From positions 209,082-273,081 of the forward strand of contig NZ_GL883837.1 of the NCBI RefSeq assembly GCF_000205165.1: a stretch of DNA of 64,000 nt. Reading direction: 5' to 3'. Within the stretch, counting starts at the first letter, position 1, and the number at the start of each line of letters is the position of its first letter. The translations under genes were made by a program, and so were the position numbers. The stretch comes from Paraprevotella xylaniphila YIT 11841. Its GTDB lineage: Bacteria > Bacteroidota > Bacteroidia > Bacteroidales > Bacteroidaceae. Of this stretch, positions 45,744 through 55,028 are shown in pieces. The notes below the pieces were generated by a model. The model was not told where the DNA came from and did not search any database. It saw only the letters and a program-made list of their open reading frames with translations.

Positions 45744-46162
45744 AACAGAAAGTATTTGCCGACACCAATGTGATGGTAGACCTTTTAGCCCATCGTGTTC
45801 CATTTTACGAAGCCGCCATGCGCTTGTTTTCTCTTGCTGATAGAGGAGAGTGTACAATTGTAGTGTCAGCCCTCTCCTTCTCAACTACAGCTTATCTTCT
45901 TGAAAGAAAGCTGAACTATGAAGACTTATCACTTGTTTTACGGCAGTTTGCTTCCATAGTAGAGATTGCTTCCGTAGACGAACGCACAGTGAGAAAAAGC
46001 CTATCTGCCACATCTGGTTTTCGGGATATAGAAGATGCCATGCAGCATTATGCTGCTTTGCAAACCGGCTGTGATGCGATTGTTACCCGCAACGTAAAAG
46101 ATTTCACGCAAGCGGATATTCCTGTATATACGCCTGACGAGTTTCTGGCCAAAGAAGTATAA
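45740..46162 (+). CDS. PIN domain toxin (VapC-like)
   Basis: A 140-residue PIN-fold ribonuclease. The first acidic pair appears as VFADTNVMVDLL (Asp8), the middle acid near SALSFSTTAYLLE, and the last cluster as FRDIEDAMQHYAA with CDAIVTRNVKDF, the usual PIN end. VapC-type toxins cleave tRNA or rRNA when not bound by antitoxin. The gene overlaps the antitoxin stop by 4 bases. The pair lies between 28-bp direct repeats, consistent with gain by recombination. Confidence 0.88.
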   Translation: MKQKVFADTNVMVDLLAHRVPFYEAAMRLFSLADRGECTIVVSALSFSTTAYLLERKLNYEDLSLVLRQFASIVEIASVDERTVRKSLSATSGFRDIEDAMQHYAALQTGCDAIVTRNVKDFTQADIPVYTPDEFLAKEV

Positions 46163-46274
46163 TTTCAATTCTCTTTTTTATAAAGACATCTTATGTTTCC
46201 CTCGTTATATCTCCTATTTGGTACAACGAGGGGAACGATTCGTTTATATGCAACCGCTCTAAGACAAGAAAATT

Positions 46275-46302
46275 ACCTTCAATGCCCGAAAGAAGACATT
46301 GC
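46275..46302 (+). repeat. Right copy of the 28-bp direct repeat flanking the toxin-antitoxin pair
   Basis: One mismatch from 45350-45377, same orientation, 897 bases apart (end to start). Confidence 0.85.
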
Positions 46303-46354
46303 ATTTTATGGATACGCCCCCGCATGGCTAAATATTTTCAAGCGGACATGAAAA

Positions 46355-46377
46355 CGGTTTATCTCTTAGGAAGAGAT
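46355..46377. repeat. Left site of the second putative promoter switch
   Basis: CGGTTTA is followed by the palindrome TCTCTT-agg-AAGAGAT. The 16-base core 46362-46377 is the exact reverse complement of 46572-46587, including the central triplet. Confidence 0.7.
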
Positions 46378-46503
46378 GGATTATCACATACAATAAGTTC
46401 ACATACAGAAAGTTATAGATAAAACAGCATTGCATTACAAAATACTGTGTACGTAAACGAAAACAAAAATATAAGGAGAAACACAAAAAAAATGTCCCGA
46501 TTT

Positions 46504-46535
46504 ATTGTTTATGTCGTTGTAAATCCATACATTTG
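46504..46535 (+). promoter_or_regulatory. Promoter of the secreted repeat protein, between the two switch sites
   Basis: ATTG at 46504-46507 and TACATTTG at 46528-46535 are 20 bases apart; the -7 box is perfect and the -33 has one mismatch. Transcription would start near 46542 and run through the right site. Confidence 0.65.
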
Positions 46536-46565
46536 CAGCAGTGACACTTAAATTCTTGCCAGTAT

Positions 46566-46587
46566 CGGTTTATCTCTTCCTAAGAGA
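46566..46587. repeat. Right site of the second putative promoter switch
   Basis: CGGTTTA followed by TCTCTT-cct-AAGAGA. The central cct is the reverse complement of the agg in the left site, so the 16-base cores form an inverted pair 194 bases apart, although the CGGTTTA flanks point the same way. Confidence 0.7.
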
Positions 46588-46681
46588 ACGACTGAAAAAC
46601 ACGCCGGAAAAACAGCCTCATCAACCAACTAACGAATACCAGAGAGTTTCATATAAAACATTAACTAATTTCTTAAACCAA

Positions 46682-49600
46682 ATGAAAAAACAAGTACTAA
46701 GTGCATGGGTTTTCTGCTCTGCATTGGGCATTGCACAAGCCCAGATCGATGTCACCCAAGAGTATCTCGTCAATCCGTCTTTTGAGACTTTAAAAGCTGC
46801 GGACGGAGCAACCGACGTAAAGGTAAAGACCTCACTTGAAAAGGGTCTGCAAGGATGGGAAGTGGCATCAATGAGCAACTACCAAGTGGAAAGCGAAGAA
46901 AGCGGTTCTTCCACGGGTTTCCCTGCCGACGGTTCAGGCAAAATCAAACCGACAGAAGGTACCTATTATTACTTCAACCGCCAAGGATGGAGCAACAAGG
47001 ATACTGAATTGAAGACCACCACTTCGAAAGAACTGCCTGCCGGAACTTATTATGCCGTCATCGACTATAAAGCGGCGGATTATTCCAATAACAACAATGC
47101 GAACAATAACGGTACGACCATCGGTATCAAAGTAAACGATGCAGCCTCGAACCTATTAGGAGAGAATCCTGCCGTAAGACGGGCTTACTCCATGGCAAAC
47201 AATGGTTCCAACCCCGGAAACGATGCTTACATGGTCAACGCTGCATGGAATGAATTAGGCACGATGTTCACCGTGACGGAACCGACCACCATAACCATCT
47301 CTCTCGTGCAGAACATGAAAAACAGCGGACGCTCGGACATCGCTTGGGACAACCTTCGCCTCTACAAAATAGAGAACGTGAGCGAAAGTTCACCCATGGA
47401 TGTGAGCGGACTGATTACGACTTCTAATTATTACGCTCTTGGCGGGTGGAAGATTGAAGGCGGAAACACATTCCAAATCAACACCGAAAGAGACACCGAC
47501 GGTAGCGGCATGACTAAACCTTTCATACAAGACTGGGTAGGAAAAGGCACCAATGCAGCAAACGCCACCATCAGCCATACAGCCAACCATCTGGTTCCCG
47601 GCATCTACGAAGTGAGCGGCTTGATTCGTGTATTGAACGAAGCCGGAGGTGCAACTCCATCCGGAGCCACACTTTATGCCAACGAAGGCAGCACGGATGC
47701 CTGCGCCGGAACGCCCTGCACCAACGGTGTTTACGGTACATACACAGTGAAGGGCACGGTAGGGACAGACGGTGTGCTGACATTCGGCATAAAAGTGGCC
47801 AACGCCAATTTCAACAGGGTGTCTTTCAAGAACTTCAAATTACAGTACTTGGGAGCTGCCAGCATAGACCAGTTGAAAGCCACGCTAAAAGAAAAAATGA
47901 CGGAAGCCCAAGCTTGCGTGGCAGACTGCCCCAAAGGCATTGCAGCCATTGTAAATGCAGCCATCACCCAAGGCAATAATGCCCAAGACACGGAAGAAAG
48001 CCTGAACGCAGCCATTACGGCATTGACGCAAGCCATCGCCTTGGCGGAGCAAGCCGCTCCGGCCACAGAGGCTTTCAAAACCCTCATGGCAACGTGTCAA
48101 GGCTATGCCAACCACTCAAGCGCGGAAGAAAGCGTAAAACAGGCATTCCAAAAGGCCATGACCGACGCACAGGCTGCCTTGGACGCAGCTACCACGGTTG
48201 AAGCCATCCAAGAAGCCATCCAACCTTTGCAAACGGCATGTGAAACTTACATTCTGAACGCCATACCGGAGAAAGGGTATCCTTTCGACTACACTTTCCT
48301 CATGGACGAAGCCAATAATTCAGGAAACGGATGGACCAAAAACGTAAGCCAAGGGAATATCCAAAACTTTAACTACAAAGAATCTTCTGAAAAGAACAAC
48401 GGTGAATTGCAAAAGACCGGATTCATGGAAGCTTGGGACGCAAATCCTTATGCCGCGACCCTCACATATACACGTAACGAGCTTCCCAACGGGCACTACA
48501 AGGTTTCGGCCTACGCTTTCACTACGGTTAATGGAAACACCAGTTTCACGGCCAACGGCAAGGAGGTGAAAATGGACAACAGCACTGCCTTGTACACGAA
48601 TCCTACGATAGAAGATGTCATCGTGGACGAGGGCAAACTGACTGTCGGCTTGAACACATCTGATGCCAACTGGACCGGCATCACCCACATCCAGTTGCAA
48701 TACCTCTCCCAACTGACAGACGCTGAAGCCTCTGCCAAAGCCAAAGAAGCCCTCTATGCCAAATTAGAGGAGGCAGGCAACATGGATACCGAAACCAACG
48801 TGGGCACGGAAGCTTTCCAGATTCCGGAAACGGCTGTAGAGGCTTTCGACGCAGCATTCGACAAGGCTAACGACATCTATACGAACTCACAGAAAGTGGA
48901 CGAAATAGAAGCTGCCACAAAAGCTTTGGACGAAGCCATCAAAGCATTCCAAAACCCGGTACTCAACGCCCCGAAGGAAGATGAACTCTTCTGCATCGCC
49001 AACATTTCGGAAGGTTTCGGATATAAGAACAACGCCGTGTCTCCGGTTTACAACGAAGCCAAGGTTGAGGACGGAGAATATGACCTGAAATGGTACCACA
49101 TCGTGGATGCCAACTACGCACAGGCTCTCAAATTCACTCCGGTGGAAGGAAAAAAGAACCAATACACAATCAGCTTCATTGACGAAGAGGGCAACACCCG
49201 CTACTTTAGCACACAAGCCTTAGCCGGATATATGGACGGGGGCAACGTGAGCACACGGCATGATCGCATCCGCGCAACGAAAGAAGCCGAAAAAGCATTA
49301 CCGTTTGAAATCAGCTTAGCCGGAGAAGGCGTGTACAAACTGAAAAATACCCTCCATGGCAGCAACATCGGAAGTACAAGCGATGACGGCTTCTTCACCA
49401 CGAACAACCTTTCCGACCTATCTCTCGTGAAAGCGGAAAAAGCCAATGTGACCTTGTCCATCACGGCCGCAGGTTGGTGTACGCTCATCCTGCCGTTCGA
49501 CGCAGAAATCCCGCAAGGTTTTGAAGTGTACAGTTGCACAGGCACAGAAGTTCCGGTAGGAACATCCACGGCATTGGTATTGGAAAAAGCTGAAAGTATC

Positions 49601-50041
49601 GAAGCCCACACACCGTACATCGTAAAAGGCAAGGAGGGAGACACCTACGACTTCTCCGAATACGGTACGGCCCTGAAAGACCAATATGCAACCGGACTGA
49701 TGACGGGTACGTTCACACAGCAAAAAGCCGTTGCCAACACTTACGTACTCCAAAACCAAGAGGGCAAAGTAGGGTTCTACAAGGTGATGGCAGGCAGCGA
49801 ACCGACCATTAAGCCTTACCGTGCCTACATCAACGCAGACGTGGCCGAAGCCAACATCGTGGCCTTGCTCCTCCCGGGCATCGGAACGGGCATCAATGGC
49901 ATCGTGGCAGAAGATGCCTTGGTGAACGTGTACGACCTCAACGGCATACTCGTACGCGAGAACGTGAAGTTAGGCCAGGCCCTCGAAGGCCTCTCCAAAG
50001 GCATCTACATCGTGAACGGCACAAAGAAAGCCGTAAAATAA
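46682..50041 (+). CDS. Large secreted multidomain repeat protein with C-terminal sorting-like domain
   Basis: A 1,119-residue exported protein of unknown function. After a signal peptide (MKKQVLSAWVFCSALGIAQA) it has two jelly-roll, carbohydrate-binding-like modules (about 21-235 and 240-400, the first opening LVNPSFE...GLQGWEV, the second ending FKNFKLQYLG). Two FIVAR-like helical repeats follow (~410-480 and ~485-550), then another jelly-roll (~555-680, ending ITHIQLQYLS), a further helical repeat, and a beta-rich region. The end, VNVYDLNGILV...LEGLSKGIYIVNG, resembles the Por/type IX sorting domain variants of Bacteroidales. No catalytic motif was recognised. A frame from 46541 is open upstream, but ATG 46682 alone gives a signal peptide. 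Confidence 0.82.
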   Translation: MKKQVLSAWVFCSALGIAQAQIDVTQEYLVNPSFETLKAADGATDVKVKTSLEKGLQGWEVASMSNYQVESEESGSSTGFPADGSGKIKPTEGTYYYFNRQGWSNKDTELKTTTSKELPAGTYYAVIDYKAADYSNNNNANNNGTTIGIKVNDAASNLLGENPAVRRAYSMANNGSNPGNDAYMVNAAWNELGTMFTVTEPTTITISLVQNMKNSGRSDIAWDNLRLYKIENVSESSPMDVSGLITTSNYYALGGWKIEGGNTFQINTERDTDGSGMTKPFIQDWVGKGTNAANATISHTANHLVPGIYEVSGLIRVLNEAGGATPSGATLYANEGSTDACAGTPCTNGVYGTYTVKGTVGTDGVLTFGIKVANANFNRVSFKNFKLQYLGAASIDQLKATLKEKMTEAQACVADCPKGIAAIVNAAITQGNNAQDTEESLNAAITALTQAIALAEQAAPATEAFKTLMATCQGYANHSSAEESVKQAFQKAMTDAQAALDAATTVEAIQEAIQPLQTACETYILNAIPEKGYPFDYTFLMDEANNSGNGWTKNVSQGNIQNFNYKESSEKNNGELQKTGFMEAWDANPYAATLTYTRNELPNGHYKVSAYAFTTVNGNTSFTANGKEVKMDNSTALYTNPTIEDVIVDEGKLTVGLNTSDANWTGITHIQLQYLSQLTDAEASAKAKEALYAKLEEAGNMDTETNVGTEAFQIPETAVEAFDAAFDKANDIYTNSQKVDEIEAATKALDEAIKAFQNPVLNAPKEDELFCIANISEGFGYKNNAVSPVYNEAKVEDGEYDLKWYHIVDANYAQALKFTPVEGKKNQYTISFIDEEGNTRYFSTQALAGYMDGGNVSTRHDRIRATKEAEKALPFEISLAGEGVYKLKNTLHGSNIGSTSDDGFFTTNNLSDLSLVKAEKANVTLSITAAGWCTLILPFDAEIPQGFEVYSCTGTEVPVGTSTALVLEKAESIEAHTPYIVKGKEGDTYDFSEYGTALKDQYATGLMTGTFTQQKAVANTYVLQNQEGKVGFYKVMAGSEPTIKPYRAYINADVAEANIVALLLPGIGTGINGIVAEDALVNVYDLNGILVRENVKLGQALEGLSKGIYIVNGTKKAVK

Positions 50042-50066
50042 ACCAAAGATTTAAAAACCAAAAACA

Positions 50067-50252
50067 ATGAAAAAGATTATGGAAAAGAGCAAATATATCC
50101 AACCGGAGATTTCAATATGCCATGTGGAAACTGACCGGATGATGGCAACCAGCACCGGCAACCCTTCCCGTTTCGATGACCCTGCTGACGGGAACATTGA
50201 GGTGTTGACCAACATGGAGAAGTTCACAGACATCTGGGGTAACGAGTTTTAA
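50067..50252 (+). CDS. Small protein of the KYIQPEI type, unknown function
   Basis: A 61-residue peptide starting MKKIMEKSKYIQPEISICHVETDRMMA. The pattern K-Y-I-x-P-x-I followed by a short hydrophobic/acidic stretch and MMA or MLA recurs in many small orphan proteins of Bacteroides and Prevotella, often encoded after large secreted proteins. The C-terminal half is polar and ends DIWGNEF. There is no signal peptide or Cys-rich core. It starts 25 bases after the repeat-protein gene and precedes a terminator, so it probably shares the phase-variable transcript. Function is unknown. Confidence 0.65.
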   Translation: MKKIMEKSKYIQPEISICHVETDRMMATSTGNPSRFDDPADGNIEVLTNMEKFTDIWGNEF

Positions 50253-50299
50253 GGTTTCCCGACCGAAGAGGAACGGTACTACAAGGAGTTCCTGGTTTT

Positions 50300-50329
50300 G
50301 GGGCAGTCCAAGGAAGGGCTGCCCCTTTC
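50300..50329 (+). terminator. Terminator after the secreted-protein operon
   Basis: GGGGCAG at 50300-50306 pairs with CTGCCCC at 50319-50325, followed by TTTCT. Confidence 0.7.
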
Positions 50330-50406
50330 TATGTCCAAGCCGTTCCGGCAAGATGGAATGCCCCGACAACGAAACAATCCCTAAACTGCCAACCTGCAAA
50401 ACAAAC

Positions 50407-50439
50407 TGCGCACGTAAAGGCATCCCCCTTACGTGCGCA
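50407..50439 (-). terminator. Terminator after cysS
   Basis: TGCGCACGTAA (50407-50417) pairs perfectly with 50429-50439 across an 11-base loop. Read on the minus strand, a T-rich run follows. It lies 44 bases after the cysS stop. Confidence 0.6.
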
Positions 50440-50482
50440 ATTCCTATCCATCCGGCATGACCGGAAAAGAAGACCCGGCCCC

Positions 50483-51967
50483 CTACTTATTCAGCTTCCA
50501 AGTAAAACCGTCTTTCGTATCTTTCACCTCAAAGCCCAAAGCGGCCAGATTGTCGCGGATTTTATCACTGGTAGCCCAATCCTTATTGGCTTTGGCTATC
50601 ATACGCTGTTCCAAAAGCATATCCACCACTTTGCCGAAAGCTTCCTCGCGTCCGCTTCCGCCCCCCGTCTCTTCTTTCAGGCCAAGAATGTCGAATGCAA
50701 AGGTATGGAACACTTCGGCCAAGGCGGCCAATACGTCAGCGGACATCGTGGCTTTCCGGTCTACCACCGTGTTGATGACACGGCAGGCATCGAACAAGTG
50801 GCTGATGACGATGGGTGAATTCAGGTCGTCGTCCATCGCCTCGTAGCACTTCCGGCGAAGTTCGTCCACATACGCCATCCCTACGCTGCCACCGGCTGTC
50901 GGGGTAATCCGCTTCAGATTGGCCACGCCCTCCATCAGGCGGGACAATCCTTTCTCACTGGCCTGCAAGGCTTCATTGCTGAAATCCACCGTACTGCGAT
51001 AATGAGCCTGAAGGATGAAGAAGCGGATGGTCATCGGGCTGTAAGCCTGCGTCAGGCTCTCGTGCTCACCGCTGAAGAACTGTGCCAACGTAATGAAGTT
51101 ACCCAAGCTCTTGCCCATCTTCTGCCCATTGATGGTAATCATGTTGTTGTGCATCCAATAGTTCACCATGTCGCTACCCTGACTAGCCACGGCTTGTGCG
51201 ATTTCACACTCATGATGGGGGAAAATCAGATCCATTCCTCCACCGTGGATGTCGAAATGGTCACCCAAGTACTTGCGGCCCATGGCCGTACACTCGCAAT
51301 GCCAACCGGGGAAACCGTTGCTCCACGGACTGGGCCAACGCATGATATGCTGCGGTTGGGCGCACTTCCATAAAGCGAAATCCACTTGGTTATGCTTCTC
51401 CCCCACACCGTCCAAAGCCCGGGAGTTGTTGATGACATCCTCTAAGTTACGTCCGGAAAGCTTGCCGTAATGGTGCGTCTTGTTGTACTTCTCCACGTCG
51501 AAGTACACGCTGCCCTCACTGACGTAGGCATAACCGTTATCCAAGATTTCCTTCACCAGTTCTATCTGCTCGATGATATGCCCGGTGGCATGCGGTTCGA
51601 TGCTGGGCGGCAACACATTCAGAGCCTCCATGGCCGCATGGAAGCGGTTCGTGTAGTATTGTGCCACCTCCATCGGCTCCAATTCCTCCAGACGAGCCTT
51701 CTTGGCAATCTTGTCTTCTCCTTCGTCGGCATCGTGCTCCAAATGCCCCACATCCGTAATATTACGCACATAACGTACTTTATAGCCGATATGCTGCAAG
51801 TAACGGAACAGCAGGTCAAACGTAATGGCCGGACGGGCATGTCCCAAATGGGCATCCCCATACACCGTCGGTCCGCAGACATACATCCCGACACGCCCCG
51901 GCGTGATGGGTTTGAACTCTTCCTTTTTACGGGAAAGCGTATTATAGATAAACAATTTTTGTTCCAT
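50483..51967 (-). CDS. cysS: Cysteinyl-tRNA synthetase
   Basis: A 494-residue class Ia synthetase. The zinc-binding Cys is in [18 protein letters not shown], which also contains the HIGH motif as HLGH; further zinc ligands are WHCECTAM and HHECEIAQ; the KMSKS loop reads [13 protein letters not shown]. Length is typical. ATG 51967 ([18 protein letters not shown]) matches other CysRS N-termini; an in-frame ATG at 51997 would overlap ispG. It is the last gene of the rpoN-to-cysS operon, 19 bases after ispG. Confidence 0.97.
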   Translation of the reverse strand: MEQKLFIYNTLSRKKEEFKPITPGRVGMYVCGPTVYGDAHLGHARPAITFDLLFRYLQHIGYKVRYVRNITDVGHLEHDADEGEDKIAKKARLEELEPMEVAQYYTNRFHAAMEALNVLPPSIEPHATGHIIEQIELVKEILDNGYAYVSEGSVYFDVEKYNKTHHYGKLSGRNLEDVINNSRALDGVGEKHNQVDFALWKCAQPQHIMRWPSPWSNGFPGWHCECTAMGRKYLGDHFDIHGGGMDLIFPHHECEIAQAVASQGSDMVNYWMHNNMITINGQKMGKSLGNFITLAQFFSGEHESLTQAYSPMTIRFFILQAHYRSTVDFSNEALQASEKGLSRLMEGVANLKRITPTAGGSVGMAYVDELRRKCYEAMDDDLNSPIVISHLFDACRVINTVVDRKATMSADVLAALAEVFHTFAFDILGLKEETGGGSGREEAFGKVVDMLLEQRMIAKANKDWATSDKIRDNLAALGFEVKDTKDGFTWKLNK

Positions 51968-51986
51968 AATCAATGTATTTGATGGT

Positions 51987-53861
51987 CTATGATGCATATT
52001 CCGGGTCGTCTCCGTTTTCCCGGATCAGACGGAGCAGCTTCTCTACGGCTTCTTCCGCCGGAATGTTCCGCTCCACACATTCTTTTTTCTTATACAAGCT
52101 GACCTTGCCGCGCGCAGCCCCTACATAACCGTAATCAGCATCGGCCATCTCACCGGGACCGTTCACGATGCAGCCCATGATGCCAATCTTCAAGCCTTTC
52201 AGATGCCCGGTGGCCGCCTTGATGCGCGCTATCGTGTCTTGCAGGTCGTAGAGCGTACGCCCACAACCGGGACAAGAGATATATTCCGTCTTGGTCGTCC
52301 GCAAACGGGCAGCCTGAAGGATGCCGAATGCGGTGGCGTCTATATCGCGATGGTCCAACGTACCATTATTATATAGGTACAGGCCGTCGCAAAGCCCGTC
52401 GAAGAGCAAGGCTCCCATGTCGGCCGCACTCTCTATCTGGAAATCCTCCTTTTCCTCCAGCCCGTGGGCGTACTGCTGGAAAATGACCACGGGGTTCTGC
52501 AAACCTTCGCGCGTCAGTTCGTGCACCAAAGCACGATGCTCGCCCAAACGGTTCTGATGGTTGCTTTGGGAAATCACCACCACCTCCGGATGATATTTCA
52601 GGCAGGCACGCACCTCTTCATTCAAAGCCCCGTATGAAAGGAAAAGAAACTTCAAATCGGCTGTACACTGGCTCATGAAAGGCAGCATGTTATAAGGGAA
52701 AGCCGGATACGTACCGGGTTCACCAGTCCAGACATCCGCATCCACGATATAATCCCCCTCACGCTCTTCCACGGGAGGCAGGTTACGGCCGCAATAAATG
52801 TAGTCGGGACGAAAATCGGGATGGGCTTTGAAGCCCTTCAACCTGCCGGAAGCCGCCAAATCCATACGGTCGGCCACGACAACCGGCACATGATCTCCTC
52901 CGATATTACGCACGGCCCGCGTTTTCCGCCGTACGGGATTTAAGTAATCGAAATCCTCCGCTTCGGCTGCCGGTATCATCATGGCACCGTCCCGACGGAG
53001 CACATAATCCACCAACTTACGTGCCACCGGAATTTCAGCCTCCGGAGCTTCGCTCAATGACACACGGACTGTGTCACCGATACCGTCCGCCAACAAAGCC
53101 CCGATGCCCACGGCGCTCTTGATACGCCCGTCCTCACCGTCACCGGCTTCGGTCACACCCAAATGCAAAGGAAAACACATTCCTTCACGCTCCATGGCAT
53201 CGACCAACAAACGCACACTACGTACCATCACCACCGTGTTGCTGGCTTTGATGGACACCACCACGTCCTTAAAACCTTCCTTCACACAAATGCGCAGGAA
53301 CTCCATGCAACTCTCCACAATACCTTCCGGCGTATCCCCATAGCGGCTCATGATGCGGTCGCTCAGCGAACCGTGGTTCACCCCGATGCGGATAGCCGTA
53401 TGGTTCTCACGGCAAATGCGTAGGAAAGGTACGAAACGTTCCTCAATCTTTTTCAACTCCTGCGCATATTCTTCGTCCGTATATTCAAGATGCTTGAACG
53501 TACGGGCTGCGTCCACATAGTTTCCGGGATTAATACGTACCTTCTCAGCATACAAAGCTGCCACGTCGGCCACTTTCGGATTGAAATGCACGTCGGCCAC
53601 CAAAGGTACCGCACAGCCTGCCGCACGTACACCGGCGTTGATGTTCCGCAAGTTCTCAGCCTCACGCACCCCTTGGGTCGTCAGACGTACATAATCTCCT
53701 CCGGCTTCGGCAATGCGTAACGTCTGAGCCACACAGGCCTCGGTATCCATCGTTGAAGTGTTCGTCATGCTCTGCACCCGAATCGGATGGTTCCCGCCCA
53801 ACGGCGTACCGCCGATCTGCACTTCACCGGTCTCCCTGCGTCGGTAATCGAACAAGTTCAT
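51987..53861 (-). CDS. ispG: 4-hydroxy-3-methylbut-2-en-1-yl diphosphate synthase (long form)
   Basis: A 624-residue enzyme making HMBPP in the MEP isoprenoid pathway. The N-terminal TIM barrel opens with [22 protein letters not shown]. The C-terminal [4Fe-4S] domain has [12 protein letters not shown] and [14 protein letters not shown] central insertion of about 250 residues distinguishes it from the 370-residue E. coli form; this long, three-domain type is found in Bacteroidetes, Chlamydia and plants. It lies between purE and cysS in one operon. Confidence 0.96.
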   Translation of the reverse strand: MNLFDYRRRETGEVQIGGTPLGGNHPIRVQSMTNTSTMDTEACVAQTLRIAEAGGDYVRLTTQGVREAENLRNINAGVRAAGCAVPLVADVHFNPKVADVAALYAEKVRINPGNYVDAARTFKHLEYTDEEYAQELKKIEERFVPFLRICRENHTAIRIGVNHGSLSDRIMSRYGDTPEGIVESCMEFLRICVKEGFKDVVVSIKASNTVVMVRSVRLLVDAMEREGMCFPLHLGVTEAGDGEDGRIKSAVGIGALLADGIGDTVRVSLSEAPEAEIPVARKLVDYVLRRDGAMMIPAAEAEDFDYLNPVRRKTRAVRNIGGDHVPVVVADRMDLAASGRLKGFKAHPDFRPDYIYCGRNLPPVEEREGDYIVDADVWTGEPGTYPAFPYNMLPFMSQCTADLKFLFLSYGALNEEVRACLKYHPEVVVISQSNHQNRLGEHRALVHELTREGLQNPVVIFQQYAHGLEEKEDFQIESAADMGALLFDGLCDGLYLYNNGTLDHRDIDATAFGILQAARLRTTKTEYISCPGCGRTLYDLQDTIARIKAATGHLKGLKIGIMGCIVNGPGEMADADYGYVGAARGKVSLYKKKECVERNIPAEEAVEKLLRLIRENGDDPEYAS

Positions 53862-53871
53862 CCGTCTGTCT

Positions 53872-54378
53872 TTAATTGCACTTAAACTTATACTTCACAT
53901 CGGCCAATTCCGTATTGGCCTTTACAATCTTCTGCTTCAGGTTTTCTTTATAACCCGCCAAACGCAAAGCCAACCCTTCATCAGCCAACGACAGCATCTG
54001 TGCAGCCAGAATGGCAGCATTCTGCGCTCCGTTTACACCCACCGTAGCCACCGGTATGCCGGGAGGCATCTGGATAATGGAAAGCATGGCATCCAAGCCG
54101 TCCAACATCCCCTTGATAGGAACCCCGATGACGGGCAACGTCGTGTTGGCCGCTATCACACCAGGCAAAGCAGCCGCCATCCCCGCTCCCGCAATAATTA
54201 CTTTCAGGCCGCGTCCGGCAGCCTCTTTGGCAAATGCTTCCACCTCGACCGGTGTCCGATGAGCCGACAAAGCGTTCATCTCAAAAGGGATTTCCATCTC
54301 GTCGAAGAACTTGGCAGCCTTTTCCATCACCGGAAGGTCGGACGTACTGCCCATGATAATACTTACAACTGGTTTCAT
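53872..54378 (-). CDS. purE: N5-carboxyaminoimidazole ribonucleotide mutase
   Basis: A 168-residue enzyme of purine synthesis that converts N5-CAIR to CAIR. Landmarks are the substrate-binding SIIMGSTSDLPVMEKAA, the catalytic His in ALSAHRTPVEVEAFA, and AGAGMAAALPGVIAANTTLPVIGVP. Length is that of class I PurE. A partner PurK is not in the window. It sits 10 bases before ispG and 32 bases after the PAP2-like gene in the same direction. Confidence 0.96.
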   Translation of the reverse strand: MKPVVSIIMGSTSDLPVMEKAAKFFDEMEIPFEMNALSAHRTPVEVEAFAKEAAGRGLKVIIAGAGMAAALPGVIAANTTLPVIGVPIKGMLDGLDAMLSIIQMPPGIPVATVGVNGAQNAAILAAQMLSLADEGLALRLAGYKENLKQKIVKANTELADVKYKFKCN

Positions 54379-54410
54379 GACTTATCTGAATTTTTAATTG
54401 AACTCATTTC

Positions 54411-55028
54411 CTATAATAAAATTATACCGGCAAAACCGCAAACCACTCCCACGAGAGTGCCGGCCACCACTTGCGCCAGACTATGCTGACGGAGCAACAT
54501 GCGTGCTGTCCCCACAGCTCCAGAAATCAGTACCGTAACACACAGCCACCAAACAGGATTGAACATGAACAGTACCGAATAAGCCACCAACGCGCCTATC
54601 ACGCCGCCTGCCCCGGCCGAATGCATACTGATTTTCCACCACACATTCACTATGACGCATACCATCTGTATCAGCAAAGCCGACACTAAAATACCGCACA
54701 TATAACGCGGCATGTGCATACGGAACATCAAATGGAGACAGGCCACGTAAGACAGGATGAACAATATATAAGGTATGGCGCGGTTCTCCCGCAAACGCAG
54801 TTGCACCGGTGCCCATCCGTTCAGTTTACGATATACGTAAATACACAAGCGAGGCAACAATATGGTGAAAACATAAACCATACACAAAATGGTCAGCTTA
54901 TAAAACAACGGCAACAGGCTCAAGTAAGTAAACGTGAACAAAGACACAAATCCCACAATAGGCGCATGATACGGCCTAAAAACGACCGACAATAAACGAG
55001 CCGATAGAATAAGATTCCTATATCTCAT
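54411..55028 (-). CDS. PAP2-like membrane protein with degenerate active site
   Basis: A 205-residue membrane protein with about six helices that matches the PAP2 phosphatase fold. The motifs are altered: SMHSAGAGG replaces the usual PSGH block, and the third motif reads ARMLLRQHSLAQVVAG, keeping Arg and His but with Ala for Ser and Gln where the family has Asp. Many Bacteroidetes homologues share this form. It may lack ordinary phosphatase activity or use another mechanism; that is an inference. The ATG overlaps the rpoN stop by 4 bases, so the genes are coupled. Confidence 0.78.
   Translation of the reverse strand: MRYRNLILSARLLSVVFRPYHAPIVGFVSLFTFTYLSLLPLFYKLTILCMVYVFTILLPRLCIYVYRKLNGWAPVQLRLRENRAIPYILFILSYVACLHLMFRMHMPRYMCGILVSALLIQMVCVIVNVWWKISMHSAGAGGVIGALVAYSVLFMFNPVWWLCVTVLISGAVGTARMLLRQHSLAQVVAGTLVGVVCGFAGIILL

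Larger units (their letters stand above)
46163..46681. other. Intergenic region with repeats and a putative second promoter switch
   Basis: It holds an inverted repeat CCCTCGTT/AACGAGGG (46199-46206 with 46225-46232), the second 28-bp direct repeat (46275-46302), a site of the switch family at 46355-46377, a promoter at 46504-46535 and a second site at 46566-46587. No gene is seen. Confidence 0.7.

Noticed and set aside
45350-46302. 28-bp repeats as phage or integrative-element attachment sites
   Set aside because: No integrase, no tRNA gene and only two small genes between them; kept only as direct repeats.
46541-46681. Upstream extension of the secreted repeat protein
   Set aside because: The extra 47 residues begin at the predicted transcription start, include the switch site, and would bury the signal peptide.
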